A stretch of DNA of 64,000 nt from an uncultured Ignavibacteria bacterium (GTDB taxonomy: Bacteria > Bacteroidota > Ignavibacteria > Kapaibacteriales > UBA2268). Where the stretch lies: contig CAIOZA010000142.1 in NCBI GenBank assembly GCA_903862655.1, forward strand, positions 1-64,000, read 5' to 3'. Positions within the stretch are counted from its first letter, which is position 1. The number at the start of each line of letters is the position of its first letter. Shown here in pieces: positions 9,150 through 17,942 of the stretch. The position numbers were made by a program, and so were the translations under genes. Below the pieces are notes generated by a model that worked only from the letters and a program-made list of their open reading frames with translations, was not told the origin of the DNA and did not search any database.

Positions 9150-10286
9150 TTAAAGAACCTTTTTATATATCGCCAGAGTTTCTATTGCAGCTTTTGCCCA
9201 TGAGAACTGACTAACCTGCTTAAAGCCCTTTTCAATTAATGAAATTCTTAGTGAATTATCCTCTGCAATATTGTTCATGGCATTTGTTAATTGATTTCTA
9301 TCGAAAGGGTCAATAAGTATAGCAGCATCACCAGAAATTTCAGGAATTGATGTCACATTAGAAGAAATTACCGGACTGCCGCATTGAAAAGCTTCAAGCA
9401 CTGGCAACCCAAAGCCTTCAGCAAATGATGGCATCACGAAGCAATAACTGCTTGAAAAGAATTTTATCAAATCATCCTGTTGCACGCCGTTAATATGAAT
9501 GATTCTATTTTCTAATCCATATTCCTTTATTTTGGGAAAATTGTCCAAATATCGATGATCTCCACTGGCGATTAATACTAACTTGAATTCCTTTTGAGTA
9601 AAACTAGGTAAATCAATATAGCTCTGAATTAGACCGCCAATGTTCTTTCGGGCATCTATTCTACCTGCATACAGAAAGAATTTTTCACCCTTAACAAGTC
9701 CAAATTTTTTAAAAAACTCAATATCAGGCGGTGTAGGTTTAAATTCATTTGATGCTGCTTCGTGCACAACATAAGTTTTGGATGCAGCTAAGGAATTATA
9801 TTCTATCAGTTCCCTTTTTACAAATTCAGTAGGTACAATAATTGCCTTTGAATTCTTAAGAATCAGTTTTAACTTTTCGTGATATCTCTTTGTGAGGTAA
9901 GGTTTTACGTAATGTGTGTCATAAATAGGTATAAGGTCATGAACTGTAGTAACTAAGTTTGTTATATTCCCTAAAGTATTGAATGGGTTAGTTTGATGAA
10001 TAAGATCAAAATCTTTAGAATTTACATTTAAAATCTTTGACTTCTTTCTTTTCAACAATGATCGTCCTGGTTTACCAAAAAAAACCTTGTTAGGGAACAT
10101 TGGCAAAACTTCGACATTTGAATAATTCGAAAATCTATTTGACAGTAAATTTAATTGATTCTCCGATGTTATAAGTTTAATTGACACTTCCGGTGATGAA
10201 TTTACCAGAGCAGTAATTAGTTCACGGGAGTAGGTATCAATACCACTAAAATTGAAAAGTGTAGATGCATCAAAAGCGATTTTCAT
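9150..10286 (-). CDS. Glycosyltransferase family 4 (GT-B)
   Basis: 378 residues. The N-terminal domain begins MKIAFDASTLFNFSGIDTY, with the glycine/ serine acceptor-loop area typical of GT4 enzymes. The C-terminal GT1-like domain shows FLYAGRIDARKNI (donor-domain start), then the EX7E motif in FAEGFGLPVLEAFQCG and IPEISGDAAILIDP. Enzymes of this family transfer a sugar from a nucleotide donor with retention of configuration. Its start overlaps the stop of the GT2 gene by 4 bases (10283-10286), so the two are translationally coupled, GT2 first. Confidence 0.92.
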   Translation of the reverse strand: MKIAFDASTLFNFSGIDTYSRELITALVNSSPEVSIKLITSENQLNLLSNRFSNYSNVEVLPMFPNKVFFGKPGRSLLKRKKSKILNVNSKDFDLIHQTNPFNTLGNITNLVTTVHDLIPIYDTHYVKPYLTKRYHEKLKLILKNSKAIIVPTEFVKRELIEYNSLAASKTYVVHEAASNEFKPTPPDIEFFKKFGLVKGEKFFLYAGRIDARKNIGGLIQSYIDLPSFTQKEFKLVLIASGDHRYLDNFPKIKEYGLENRIIHINGVQQDDLIKFFSSSYCFVMPSFAEGFGLPVLEAFQCGSPVISSNVTSIPEISGDAAILIDPFDRNQLTNAMNNIAEDNSLRISLIEKGFKQVSQFSWAKAAIETLAIYKKVL

Positions 10287-11170
10287 TTCTTGACCTCAAT
10301 AAAATCTTTAAATTCCCCTATTCGATAATTAAAAGCATTTTCAATTTTATCTGCTAATTTCATAACTAATGGCTTTTTCTTTGTTTTTGAAGCATCAAAG
10401 TTCATTGTCCAATTCTTATCATCGGATATTTTTGATTTCATCACCAATGGATGACTTCCCAGATAAGGTAGTAGTTCATAAGCCGAATTATAATCAAAAG
10501 CATTTTCCTCAACTTCAGATAACTTATATTCGGCATCCTGATTATAATAAGTGTGAACAAGTTTTAATTTTTTTTGCTGTGCTGTTGGAGGTCTGACCCA
10601 ACCGTAGTGGAAAATTCTTGCTTCTGACTGATGTGCTGTTAATTTGTTAAGGCCACTTTCTGTAATCTTCCTGAATCCCTGAGCATCGCCCCAACTTTGA
10701 ACTGAACCAGTATTGCGAAATGCACGGATTTCTCTTCGGTACCACTGTCTGCCAGTACCAATGTAATCATAACTTCCGTAAAAATGAATATATTTAAAAA
10801 GGAGGGCATCAATTCCGACTGATTTTTCAGCAGTGTTAATATCTTTCAAAATTAAATCATAATCATTCTCGTGAATGACTTCGTCAGCTTGTATATACAG
10901 GCACCAATCTCCACTGGTTTTGCCAAGTGCCAAATTTGTTTGCTGTGAATATATCAAACCACCAGTTTTCATCTTGTCATCCCAAGTAGATTCAATGATC
11001 TTTATTTTGGGTTCATTTAAAGATTTAATCAAATCCAAAGTACCATCAACGGAATCACCAACTGCAACAATAATTTCATCGCATATCGGCAAAATTGAAC
11101 GTAAAGACTCCACTAAAGGATATCCTAATATTGTTGCATTTCGAATAAATGTGAAACCGGAAATCTTCAT
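10283..11170 (-). CDS. Glycosyltransferase family 2
   Basis: 295 residues. It opens MKISGFTFIRNATILGYP and continues with VAVGDSVDGTLDLI, the nucleotide-binding loop of GT2 (GT-A) enzymes. QADEVIHENDYD near residue 95 supplies the DXD-like metal-binding motif. A later part (RRIRAF-like arginine-rich segment, then FHYGWVRPP) fits the acceptor side of this group, which is often seen next to LPS-core genes. It is the first gene of a two-gene operon with the GT4 gene; the start codons overlap. No hydrophobic C-terminal segment is seen, so it is probably cytoplasmic and peripheral. Confidence 0.88.
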   Translation of the reverse strand: MKISGFTFIRNATILGYPLVESLRSILPICDEIIVAVGDSVDGTLDLIKSLNEPKIKIIESTWDDKMKTGGLIYSQQTNLALGKTSGDWCLYIQADEVIHENDYDLILKDINTAEKSVGIDALLFKYIHFYGSYDYIGTGRQWYRREIRAFRNTGSVQSWGDAQGFRKITESGLNKLTAHQSEARIFHYGWVRPPTAQQKKLKLVHTYYNQDAEYKLSEVEENAFDYNSAYELLPYLGSHPLVMKSKISDDKNWTMNFDASKTKKKPLVMKLADKIENAFNYRIGEFKDFIEVKK

Positions 11171-11288
11171 AAAAATATTGATAACTTGATTATTCTTACT
11201 TGAATAAAGCTAAGAAAAATATTATTCAATCTAATGTTGAGCTAATAATAAAATATAAATTAATCAAATTATGATAAATTTTATTAAC

Positions 11289-11322
11289 AAAAAAGGTTCA
11301 TCCTGTTTTGGGATGAACCTTT
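11289..11322 (-). terminator. Intrinsic terminator of the outer-membrane barrel gene
   Basis: A perfect 12-bp stem (AAAGGTTCATCC at 11292-11303 with GGATGAACCTTT at 11311-11322), 7-base loop, and a T-run on the minus strand. It lies 20 bases after the stop at 11343. Confidence 0.85.
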
Positions 11323-11342
11323 ATTAGAAGATTAAACGTATA

Positions 11343-11882
11343 TTAGAAAACATACCAGTTGATACCCATAAATACGCCACCTAAACCAACTTTGATCCTG
11401 ATTGGATCGAGAGCCATATTAAAAAAGTTAAATCCACCGTATAGAGAAACTTTTTTTGTTGCTTCCCATTCGCCACCAACATTGATATTAATATCCGTGC
11501 TTGTTCTGCTGGATGTTTCATATTGAGCTGTTTGAGGATTATAAAAGTTATAAGTTCCAGAATTAATTGAAAATTCAGCACCAATGAATGGTTTGAATGA
11601 ATTAATTTTTGCAAAATACATTTCAAAGTATGGTGCAAACAACAATGCAGTAGTTGAGCTTTCCTTCTTAGCTCCACCGTCAAAGACAAAACCAAAATGA
11701 AGACCAAGCCTCATATCCTCGGCTAAATTATAAAATGCATGTCCACCAATAGATGAACTTCCTCCCATTTGAACACCAATACCACCTTCGCCATCTTTGC
11801 TAGTCTTGCTGGCATCCTGCGAGAAAAGCGAGAAAGAACTGACTAATACCACTAAAAGAATTGTGAATAATTTAATTCTCAT
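11343..11882 (-). CDS. Small outer-membrane beta-barrel protein
   Basis: I choose the ATG at 11880-11882: it follows a G-run (GGGGG) and gives a product starting MRIKLFTILLVVLVSSFSLF, a clean signal peptide cut near FSQ. The longer form beginning at 11945 would add an unrelated hydrophobic leader. The mature ~160 residues show alternating hydrophobic strands (LRLGLHFGFVF, LLFAPYFEMYF, VSLYGGFNFF) and a C-terminal aromatic residue (NWYVF), as in OmpA/OmpW-like 8-stranded porin-family barrels. A TACTTTTG box at 11960-11967 with ATTG 19 bases further up may be its promoter. It ends at a strong terminator, so it is monocistronic. Confidence 0.8.
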   Translation of the reverse strand: MRIKLFTILLVVLVSSFSLFSQDASKTSKDGEGGIGVQMGGSSSIGGHAFYNLAEDMRLGLHFGFVFDGGAKKESSTTALLFAPYFEMYFAKINSFKPFIGAEFSINSGTYNFYNPQTAQYETSSRTSTDININVGGEWEATKKVSLYGGFNFFNMALDPIRIKVGLGGVFMGINWYVF

Positions 11883-12269
11883 GAAAAACCCCCAAAAATA
11901 AAAGAAAAAAATAATTAAAAACAGAGTGTCACTAATATAAGCCAAAAATCACACATTTTCAAAAGTAAATATGAAAAATGATGAGTCAATCAGTAATAAA
12001 TCGAAAAATAATTAAATTATTAATTAGTCTATTTTAATTTAAGAATGTTCGACATATTTAGTCTCATATTGGTTTTATATTATACAATATTATATGACTT
12101 TGTTCGTAAGTATATTTAAAAAAAAAATATGTCGTTATTTAAATTTAATTTTTTTATTTGTATCTTAAAATTCGTAATTTAGAATGTTCTTGAGCAATAA
12201 AAAAAATAATATTTCATTATACAAATATTAACTAACTGATTTTAACAATTCTCTAATAGGAGTTATCAA
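11883..12269. other. Divergent intergenic region between the barrel gene and arsR
   Basis: 387 bases, very A+T-rich, separating two divergent genes. It contains imperfect A+T dyads around 12070-12095 that could be ArsR operators, and the ribosome site TAGGAG just before 12270. I see no coding remnant and no RNA gene. Confidence 0.5.
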
Positions 12270-12572
12270 ATGGACAGCAAAAAAAAATCTAACTTTTCCG
12301 ACGAACAATTGAAAATGTTAGCCAAAAGATTCAAAATTCTTTCAGAAGTTTCAAGGTTAAAAATCCTTAGAACTTTATTTTTAGGAGAAAAATGCGTAAC
12401 AGATATAATTAACGCAACCGGACTTCTCCAGGCTAATGTTTCTAAGCAATTAAGAATTTTAGAAGGTGACGGAGTCGTTACATGCAGACCACAGGGTTTG
12501 TTAAGATTCTATAGTGTGACTGATTCATCAGTTCTAATTATTTGCACTCAGCTATGTGAACTGAAGAAATAA
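12270..12572 (+). CDS. ArsR/SmtB-family winged-helix repressor
   Basis: 100 residues, typical for the family. A helix-turn-helix covers about 25-75: LKILRTLFLGEKCVTDI then the recognition helix LLQANVSKQLRILEGDGVV, and a beta-wing CRPQGLLRFYSV. The usual metal-binding ELCVCDL box is GEKCVTDI here, with a single cysteine, and two more cysteines lie near the C-terminus (IICTQLC). Metal sensing is possible but not shown; another ligand or redox signal could fit. It has a good ribosome site (TAGGAG) and lies 19 bases before plsC, so it may control that gene and itself. Confidence 0.9.
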   Translation: MDSKKKSNFSDEQLKMLAKRFKILSEVSRLKILRTLFLGEKCVTDIINATGLLQANVSKQLRILEGDGVVTCRPQGLLRFYSVTDSSVLIICTQLCELKK

Positions 12573-12591
12573 TTATTACTGTTATCTAATA

Positions 12592-13323
12592 ATGCCACAG
12601 ATTGGCTTGATTAAAAAGATTACATATCTATTAAAAGTATTGGCAGTTGTTGTTATAACAATTGCCGATTCTTTTTTAGTTATATTAAACACTACTTTCA
12701 GACCTAAGAAGTATAAGTTCAGAAAACATTATAGGAATTGGGGAGGAAGAGCCCTTGCTGTTTGTGGTGTCAAATTGAAGGTAATTGGAGAAGAAAATAT
12801 AAAGGAAGATGAAACTTATATTTTTGTTGCCAACCATGCCTCTTGGCTCGATATTCCAATAGTTTTTCGGGGAATTCCAAGCGAGATCAGGATTATTTAT
12901 AAAAAAGAACTTGAGAAAGTACCTCTCTTCGGTTGGCAATTGAAAAAATCATCATTTATTGGCATTAACCGCAGTGACCCCCGTAAATCGATGGCAAGCC
13001 TTGAAGAAGCATTGAAATTGATTAGACAGAACATTAATCTGATTATTTTCCCGGAAGGCACACGATCGAAGGATGGCTTAGTTAAGGAATTCAAGCGTGG
13101 TGCTTTCATGCTAGCTTCAAAATCAGGGAAACCGATTATTCCTGTAACCATTACACACTCATTCGATGCTTCTCCATACGGGCAGTGGGTAATCAATCCG
13201 ATTGAAGTCAAATTAATTATCCATGAACCGGTTTACTATAAGTCGGATTTGAGCAAACCTGAAGAAAAGCAGTTAATGGACAAAGTTCGAAACACCATAA
13301 TTCATGGGTTTGAAGAAAATTGA
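12592..13323 (+). CDS. plsC: 1-acyl-sn-glycerol-3-phosphate acyltransferase
   Basis: 243 residues. It acylates lysophosphatidic acid to phosphatidic acid in phospholipid synthesis at the inner membrane. The PlsC/LPLAT motifs are in order: NHASWLDIP near residue 82 (catalytic HX4D), FIGINRSDPRKSM near 122, FPEGTRSKDG near 153, and PIIPVTIT near 180. One N-terminal membrane segment (about 10-35) precedes the catalytic domain. It follows an ArsR-type repressor by 19 bases, an unusual partner for plsC. No clear ribosome site is seen, so translation may depend on coupling. Confidence 0.93.
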   Translation: MPQIGLIKKITYLLKVLAVVVITIADSFLVILNTTFRPKKYKFRKHYRNWGGRALAVCGVKLKVIGEENIKEDETYIFVANHASWLDIPIVFRGIPSEIRIIYKKELEKVPLFGWQLKKSSFIGINRSDPRKSMASLEEALKLIRQNINLIIFPEGTRSKDGLVKEFKRGAFMLASKSGKPIIPVTITHSFDASPYGQWVINPIEVKLIIHEPVYYKSDLSKPEEKQLMDKVRNTIIHGFEEN

Positions 13324-13363
13324 TTCATTCAAATACTTCCTATCAGATCCAACATTTCTTATA

Positions 13364-16300
13364 TTAGTTAATAATCAGCATTTCTCTCTTAAAAATGCTA
13401 TCTTTTCTTACAGTTACAAAATAGGCTCCACTTGCCAGAGGGAGTTTTTCAAGTTTCAATTCGTTTGATCCTTTTTGTAACAAGTAAAAGTTATCAGTAT
13501 ATACACTTACTCCAAATATGTTTATAATATTTATTTCAGCTAATCCACTTTCAGGTGCAAAGATGTTTACTGAATATGAATTTCTGGCTGGATTTGGCGA
13601 AATCATTACTTCCATTTCTGGTTTTTTTGAATTAGTTAAGCTAACCTCCTCAATCGTCAGAATTGTGTCTGACTGAGGGCAGTAAGTCCAAGATATTAAG
13701 TCATGATTTTGATAAGAGGTACCTGTCGCAGAGGTAAAACCTATATAAGCCTTACCATTGGTTAAGGCTACATAATCTTCAATTCGGAAATCACTAACTT
13801 CAAACATTTTCTTATATGGCTTTTTGTTGTAATCTAAGTAAAACATTAGTTTTTTGTCAATTGAATTATAATCGATTCTGACTACGTAAATAGTACTGTC
13901 AGACCTCATCGTAAATAAAGTAGGCAATATATATAATTGAGCTTCGGATTGATGTCTGGCAGAATTAGGTTTCAATTTCCCAGATTGTATTGCAATATGA
14001 TTTCCATTTGGATCAATGTAATTTTCAATTTGCAGAGAATCGTTAGCAAACATATCAAATTCAATAGCCAGACTGTTCGGTATAGTTTCGTATCCGATTC
14101 CTCCACCAGTAGTGCCAAGCATCTCATTATTGTTGTTTTGGATAACTAAAGCTAATCCATCGGCACCTGGATAAGAATTTTCAGAATTATCTTTGTTCTT
14201 ACCTTGTGAAACAGAAAACTTGAATTCTGTAGTAAATCCTTTTGAAACCTTTATTGGATATTCAGACCAAACAGCTCCATGCATGTCCGCAACATTAGGT
14301 GTAAGGCGAATTATACTATCTTTGTTCGTGGCATCACCTACTAATTTTAAACCGAGAATTTTGAAGAAATTATCATAAGTAAATCCGGTAGGATCGCACT
14401 GATTAGTCCCTTCTCCAGTTAAGTTAACAAATAGTGGTGACGTTACACCATTGCAAACTAAATTGATAACAGTTGATGTGCGACCAATGTTTACAGGATT
14501 AAATCCAACAAGGAGAGAGTGTGTGCCACCATTGGGAGGCAGCCAAAATGAATCAGTTTTATTGATGATATTGAATTGGTCAATATCAGGACCTGAAATT
14601 ACGATATTTGTGAACAATACCGAATCAACGCCGGAATTGTTTACAACAACTTTTTGCAAAGTTTTGTGATTAAAAATTGGTACTTGTCCAAAATCAATAT
14701 TTTTTGTGATTAATTGAATATTTGGCTTAACTACATCACCTGTGATGCTATAAATTAAAGTATCATTTTGTGTGATGATCTGTATTTTAGATGTTCTCTG
14801 ACCAAGAGTATCACCTATAAACCTGAATTCCACATTGTGTGAATCAAGGGGTTGAATAAAATATGGTGGCAATCCTGATAGTGTAACAAAACTGGATCTG
14901 TTATTGTCAATCAATCTTATACTTTTAATCATTACTGGCACAGTCCCAATATTTTTTACAAAGCCAGAGATTACAGTATCTTTCGTACTACCCAAAGCAA
15001 CTCTGCCAATATTAACATCGGTTGCCATAGTAATAGGGCTTACAATTTTCCATAGTGAATCAGATATATCGGATATAAGGGAAATATTAGCATCCCAGAT
15101 GGCTACAGTACCGTCACTTGCACCTCCAGCGAGAAGATTGCTCAACGGATTGAAAGACACTGCCTTCCAATTGGTTGGAATATCTGAATAAGAGTAGTAT
15201 CTAGTTCCTGTCAGGTTACTTTCATAATCAAAATAAATGATAATAGGCCCAACACAAGAAAAGATGCCATTCTCAAAAGGATGAAAAGTAAAGCTTGACT
15301 CAGCAACAAAACTTGATAATAAATTATTAGTCAATCCATCAAATATATCAACTTTTTCATCTCCTTTATAGTAGTACATTCCGGCATATGTATTCTGGGA
15401 ACGGTTGTAACCTACTTTCATCACTCTATACTCAAACCCAATACCTGTAGCCTCCAAAGCTGTTGTGTTTAAATTCAGTATTTTAATACCATCCTGTATT
15501 GTCCCGCAATAAAGACTTCCATCTGAGTAATTCCAAGCCACATCATAGACAAGAGTAAGTTTTGTGTCATAAGACAGAATTAAAGAATCATTTGATGAAT
15601 TATAAATCGTTACAAAGGCATCTGAACTGCCTGTAGCGTATCTATCACCGGCATTAGACCATTTAATTGAATTTATTGATCCCCAGAGCTTTGTTTTCGA
15701 TTCTCTTGAAATTTTCCAAGTATCAGTATCGACAAAGAATATGCTATTGCTCATTCCGACTATTGCAAGATACTTACCATCTTTACTCCAATCAATTGCA
15801 TTAATTCGTTTAATGAAACCACTCAATGAATCGATGGCTTTCATTTGATCAACATCATATACGAATAATTGCCCTTTATCGGTTGCCGCTACCAGGATAT
15901 TTGGTGAATTCGGTTTCCAGGATAATGCTGTAATATTTTCATTGATATTTTGAAATGAGAAGTATGGTTCATCTTCATTTTTGATAACTGTTCCTTTTAT
16001 AATACAACTATCACTGGGAGTATTAGGGATCTTCCACTTGTACGATAAATCCGAAGCACCATGTGCAACCTGATCCCATGATTGTCCTGCATTTGTAGAA
16101 TACCTAAGATCGATCAGATCACCAGTTCCAATACCTTTCCAAGTAACATTTGTATCGCATCCCACCGCAAAAATTTCTCCTCCATTAGGTGAGACAATTT
16201 TAAATGGATTATTAACTAATTTTTTTCCTAATCCTGCACTGATCGAAAGTATAGTATTATTACAGGCCGATCCTATAATAGAGACAGTGGTTAAATGATA

Positions 16301-17428
16301 ATTGGAATCTGACTGAAGATAAGAAAAGGTCAAATCTCTGGATTGATTTTTGGTGAGAACAAAGGGAGGAGGAGTACCTCCATAATCGACAATTGAAAAA
16401 GCAGGATCACTGAGAATTATTTTATCAACCGTAATATCGTCTATATTTGCTGTGATTTTAACATTGGCGTTTTTTGAAGTATATAATTTAATTTTACCAA
16501 GGTTGATAGGTTTATTCGGTTGAGCAGATAAAGTAGGTAGTACATCAAGGAAAGGTACAGAAAATCTCAAAGTATCAAGGATTTGATAACGGGGAATACT
16601 TATCAGAATTTCTCTATTCAATAGACATTCTTTCTGTTCCCATTCTATGGAACATTCTGAAGTCTGATTAATTTTTTGAAATATTTGGAAATATACATCC
16701 ATTAGGTCTGCAGACTTGATGTTTGGATATAAAATTCCTCCAGTTGCGGAACAAATATGATACAAAACTTCAGCACCTGTGCCGTTAATAATGACAGCAA
16801 AAACAGTAATGTCATAGAATGATGCCATCTGAAGCATTAAATCATAATTTCCATCTCCACCACCATCAGTCAAAATAATAACAAACTTTTTGTATTTCCC
16901 ATTAGCCGCAATCTGCAAAGCACCTGCTGGATCCTCTATTAATGCAGCATTAAATGATGTACCATCTATTCCACTTTTTATCGAATTGATTTGGCTGTGT
17001 AGAATATTTTGATCATTAGTAAAGTCCTGCACAAGCTGATTCGAACCATGGAATGTGGTAACTGCACATTCAGAATATTCAGGTTTCATTAAGTCGACCC
17101 AGGTATTACCAAGTTTTTTTAAAAGCTCACCTGAATTAACCATTGATCCTGATATATCAAAGGTTAATACTACCGAAGCATAAGGTTGGGGAGATGGAGT
17201 TGTACAGCTAAGGTTAAGAATTGGAAGAATATTACCGCTATTTGAAGTAAGAACAAAATCATCCTTGTTTAAATCTGATATTTGTTTTCCATTATTGTCG
17301 GCAATGGAGAATTTGGAGGAGACAAATGGATATTTAGTACAATCGAGGTTAAAAAATTTAAGATTGTGGGCATCCGTTAAACCTAGATTAAACATAAGGA
17401 TAGGAATTACCAATAATAATAATCTCAT
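13364..17428 (-). CDS. Giant T9SS-secreted VWA / WD40 / ASH / lectin-like protein
   Basis: 1354 residues. Domains in order: signal peptide (1-20); von Willebrand A domain (about 85-270) with intact MIDAS start DISGS at 91-95 and a later ILTDGGGDG; an Ig-like linker (about 400-490, FKIVSPNGGEIFAVG); WD40-type blades (about 495-790; repeated W-K/D-x-x-G-x-Y/L and IWD motifs); two ASH/choice-of-anchor-D repeats (about 800-1030); an L-type-lectin-like domain (about 1050-1270, YPGADGLALVIQ and LAIEFDMF); and a T9SS type-A sorting domain (last ~80 residues, ISPNPARNSYSVNIF to the basic end). It should be exported and fixed to the cell surface. VWA plus lectin suggests metal-dependent adhesion, but the ligand is unknown. 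TAATTTTG on the minus strand (17493-17500) may be a -7 element. Confidence 0.85.
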   Translation of the reverse strand: MRLLLLVIPILMFNLGLTDAHNLKFFNLDCTKYPFVSSKFSIADNNGKQISDLNKDDFVLTSNSGNILPILNLSCTTPSPQPYASVVLTFDISGSMVNSGELLKKLGNTWVDLMKPEYSECAVTTFHGSNQLVQDFTNDQNILHSQINSIKSGIDGTSFNAALIEDPAGALQIAANGKYKKFVIILTDGGGDGNYDLMLQMASFYDITVFAVIINGTGAEVLYHICSATGGILYPNIKSADLMDVYFQIFQKINQTSECSIEWEQKECLLNREILISIPRYQILDTLRFSVPFLDVLPTLSAQPNKPINLGKIKLYTSKNANVKITANIDDITVDKIILSDPAFSIVDYGGTPPPFVLTKNQSRDLTFSYLQSDSNYHLTTVSIIGSACNNTILSISAGLGKKLVNNPFKIVSPNGGEIFAVGCDTNVTWKGIGTGDLIDLRYSTNAGQSWDQVAHGASDLSYKWKIPNTPSDSCIIKGTVIKNEDEPYFSFQNINENITALSWKPNSPNILVAATDKGQLFVYDVDQMKAIDSLSGFIKRINAIDWSKDGKYLAIVGMSNSIFFVDTDTWKISRESKTKLWGSINSIKWSNAGDRYATGSSDAFVTIYNSSNDSLILSYDTKLTLVYDVAWNYSDGSLYCGTIQDGIKILNLNTTALEATGIGFEYRVMKVGYNRSQNTYAGMYYYKGDEKVDIFDGLTNNLLSSFVAESSFTFHPFENGIFSCVGPIIIYFDYESNLTGTRYYSYSDIPTNWKAVSFNPLSNLLAGGASDGTVAIWDANISLISDISDSLWKIVSPITMATDVNIGRVALGSTKDTVISGFVKNIGTVPVMIKSIRLIDNNRSSFVTLSGLPPYFIQPLDSHNVEFRFIGDTLGQRTSKIQIITQNDTLIYSITGDVVKPNIQLITKNIDFGQVPIFNHKTLQKVVVNNSGVDSVLFTNIVISGPDIDQFNIINKTDSFWLPPNGGTHSLLVGFNPVNIGRTSTVINLVCNGVTSPLFVNLTGEGTNQCDPTGFTYDNFFKILGLKLVGDATNKDSIIRLTPNVADMHGAVWSEYPIKVSKGFTTEFKFSVSQGKNKDNSENSYPGADGLALVIQNNNNEMLGTTGGGIGYETIPNSLAIEFDMFANDSLQIENYIDPNGNHIAIQSGKLKPNSARHQSEAQLYILPTLFTMRSDSTIYVVRIDYNSIDKKLMFYLDYNKKPYKKMFEVSDFRIEDYVALTNGKAYIGFTSATGTSYQNHDLISWTYCPQSDTILTIEEVSLTNSKKPEMEVMISPNPARNSYSVNIFAPESGLAEINIINIFGVSVYTDNFYLLQKGSNELKLEKLPLASGAYFVTVRKDSIFKREMLIIN

Positions 17429-17575
17429 ATATACTCCATAATGGAAATAAAAATTTCTTCAGAATACTAGATTAAAGAAAACAGTTTTAACACAAAATTA
17501 AATAACAATATAATCCGATAAATGTTACAGCAATCACAATAAATAAATATAAATAGGTTAAATGGAATAAATAAA

Positions 17576-17607
17576 TTTGAAAAAAAGAAAAATTTTTGTT
17601 AATTTTG
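17576..17607 (+). promoter_or_regulatory. Promoter of tRNA-Phe
   Basis: TTTG at 17576-17579, exactly 20 bases, then TAATTTTG at 17600-17607: the Bacteroidota sigma-A form. The tRNA begins 15 bases after the -7 box, giving a very short 5' leader. Confidence 0.7.
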
Positions 17608-17621
17608 AAGTCCTAATAAAT

Positions 17622-17697
17622 GGTCGGGTAGCTCAGATGGTAGAGCAGTGGACTGAAAATCCACGTGTCGGCGGTTCAATTCCGTCCCCGACCACCA
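17622..17697 (+). tRNA. tRNA-Phe (GAA)
   Basis: 76 nt cloverleaf. Acceptor stem GGTCGGG pairs with CCCGACC; D-arm GCTC...GAGC; anticodon loop CTGAAAA with anticodon GAA at 17655-17657; T-arm GGCGG-TTCAATT-CCGTC with one G-U pair; discriminator A and an encoded CCA (17695-17697). It is flanked by its own promoter and terminator, so it is a single-gene unit. Confidence 0.97.
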
Positions 17698-17708
17698 ATT
17701 ATACTTAT

Positions 17709-17744
17709 AACCCTTGTAAAATCAACGACTTACAAGGGTTTTTT
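17709..17744 (+). terminator. Intrinsic terminator of tRNA-Phe
   Basis: A perfect 11-bp stem (AACCCTTGTAA / TTACAAGGGTT), 10-base loop and T-run at 17739-17744, 12 bases after the tRNA. Confidence 0.9.
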
Positions 17745-17942
17745 ATTTCTCGTCATACACTTATCATACAAAAGTTCAAAAATATTTCAATTTTCTATGA
17801 AATTATTGTTAATCAATTTAGTTGTGAAAAAGACAACAAACACTTGATTGCATTTATATTCGTTTAGCTAACTAATCCAAAAATTATTCCTTTGTTTTCT
17901 ATCTTATATTTGATTAATATTCTGTTATTAGGGTTGTACATT

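Noticed and set aside
14193-15191. Plus-strand frames inside the VWA/WD40 gene
   Set aside because: Shadow frames of a strong coding gene on the minus strand; no family features.
17577-17867. Reading frame spanning tRNA-Phe
   Set aside because: The frame runs through a complete tRNA and its terminator; it is not a protein gene.
17892-17942. TTG at 17892 as the start of the OmpA-type protein
   Set aside because: A -7-like box at 17905-17912 lies after it, and the start at 17943 has a better ribosome site and signal peptide.
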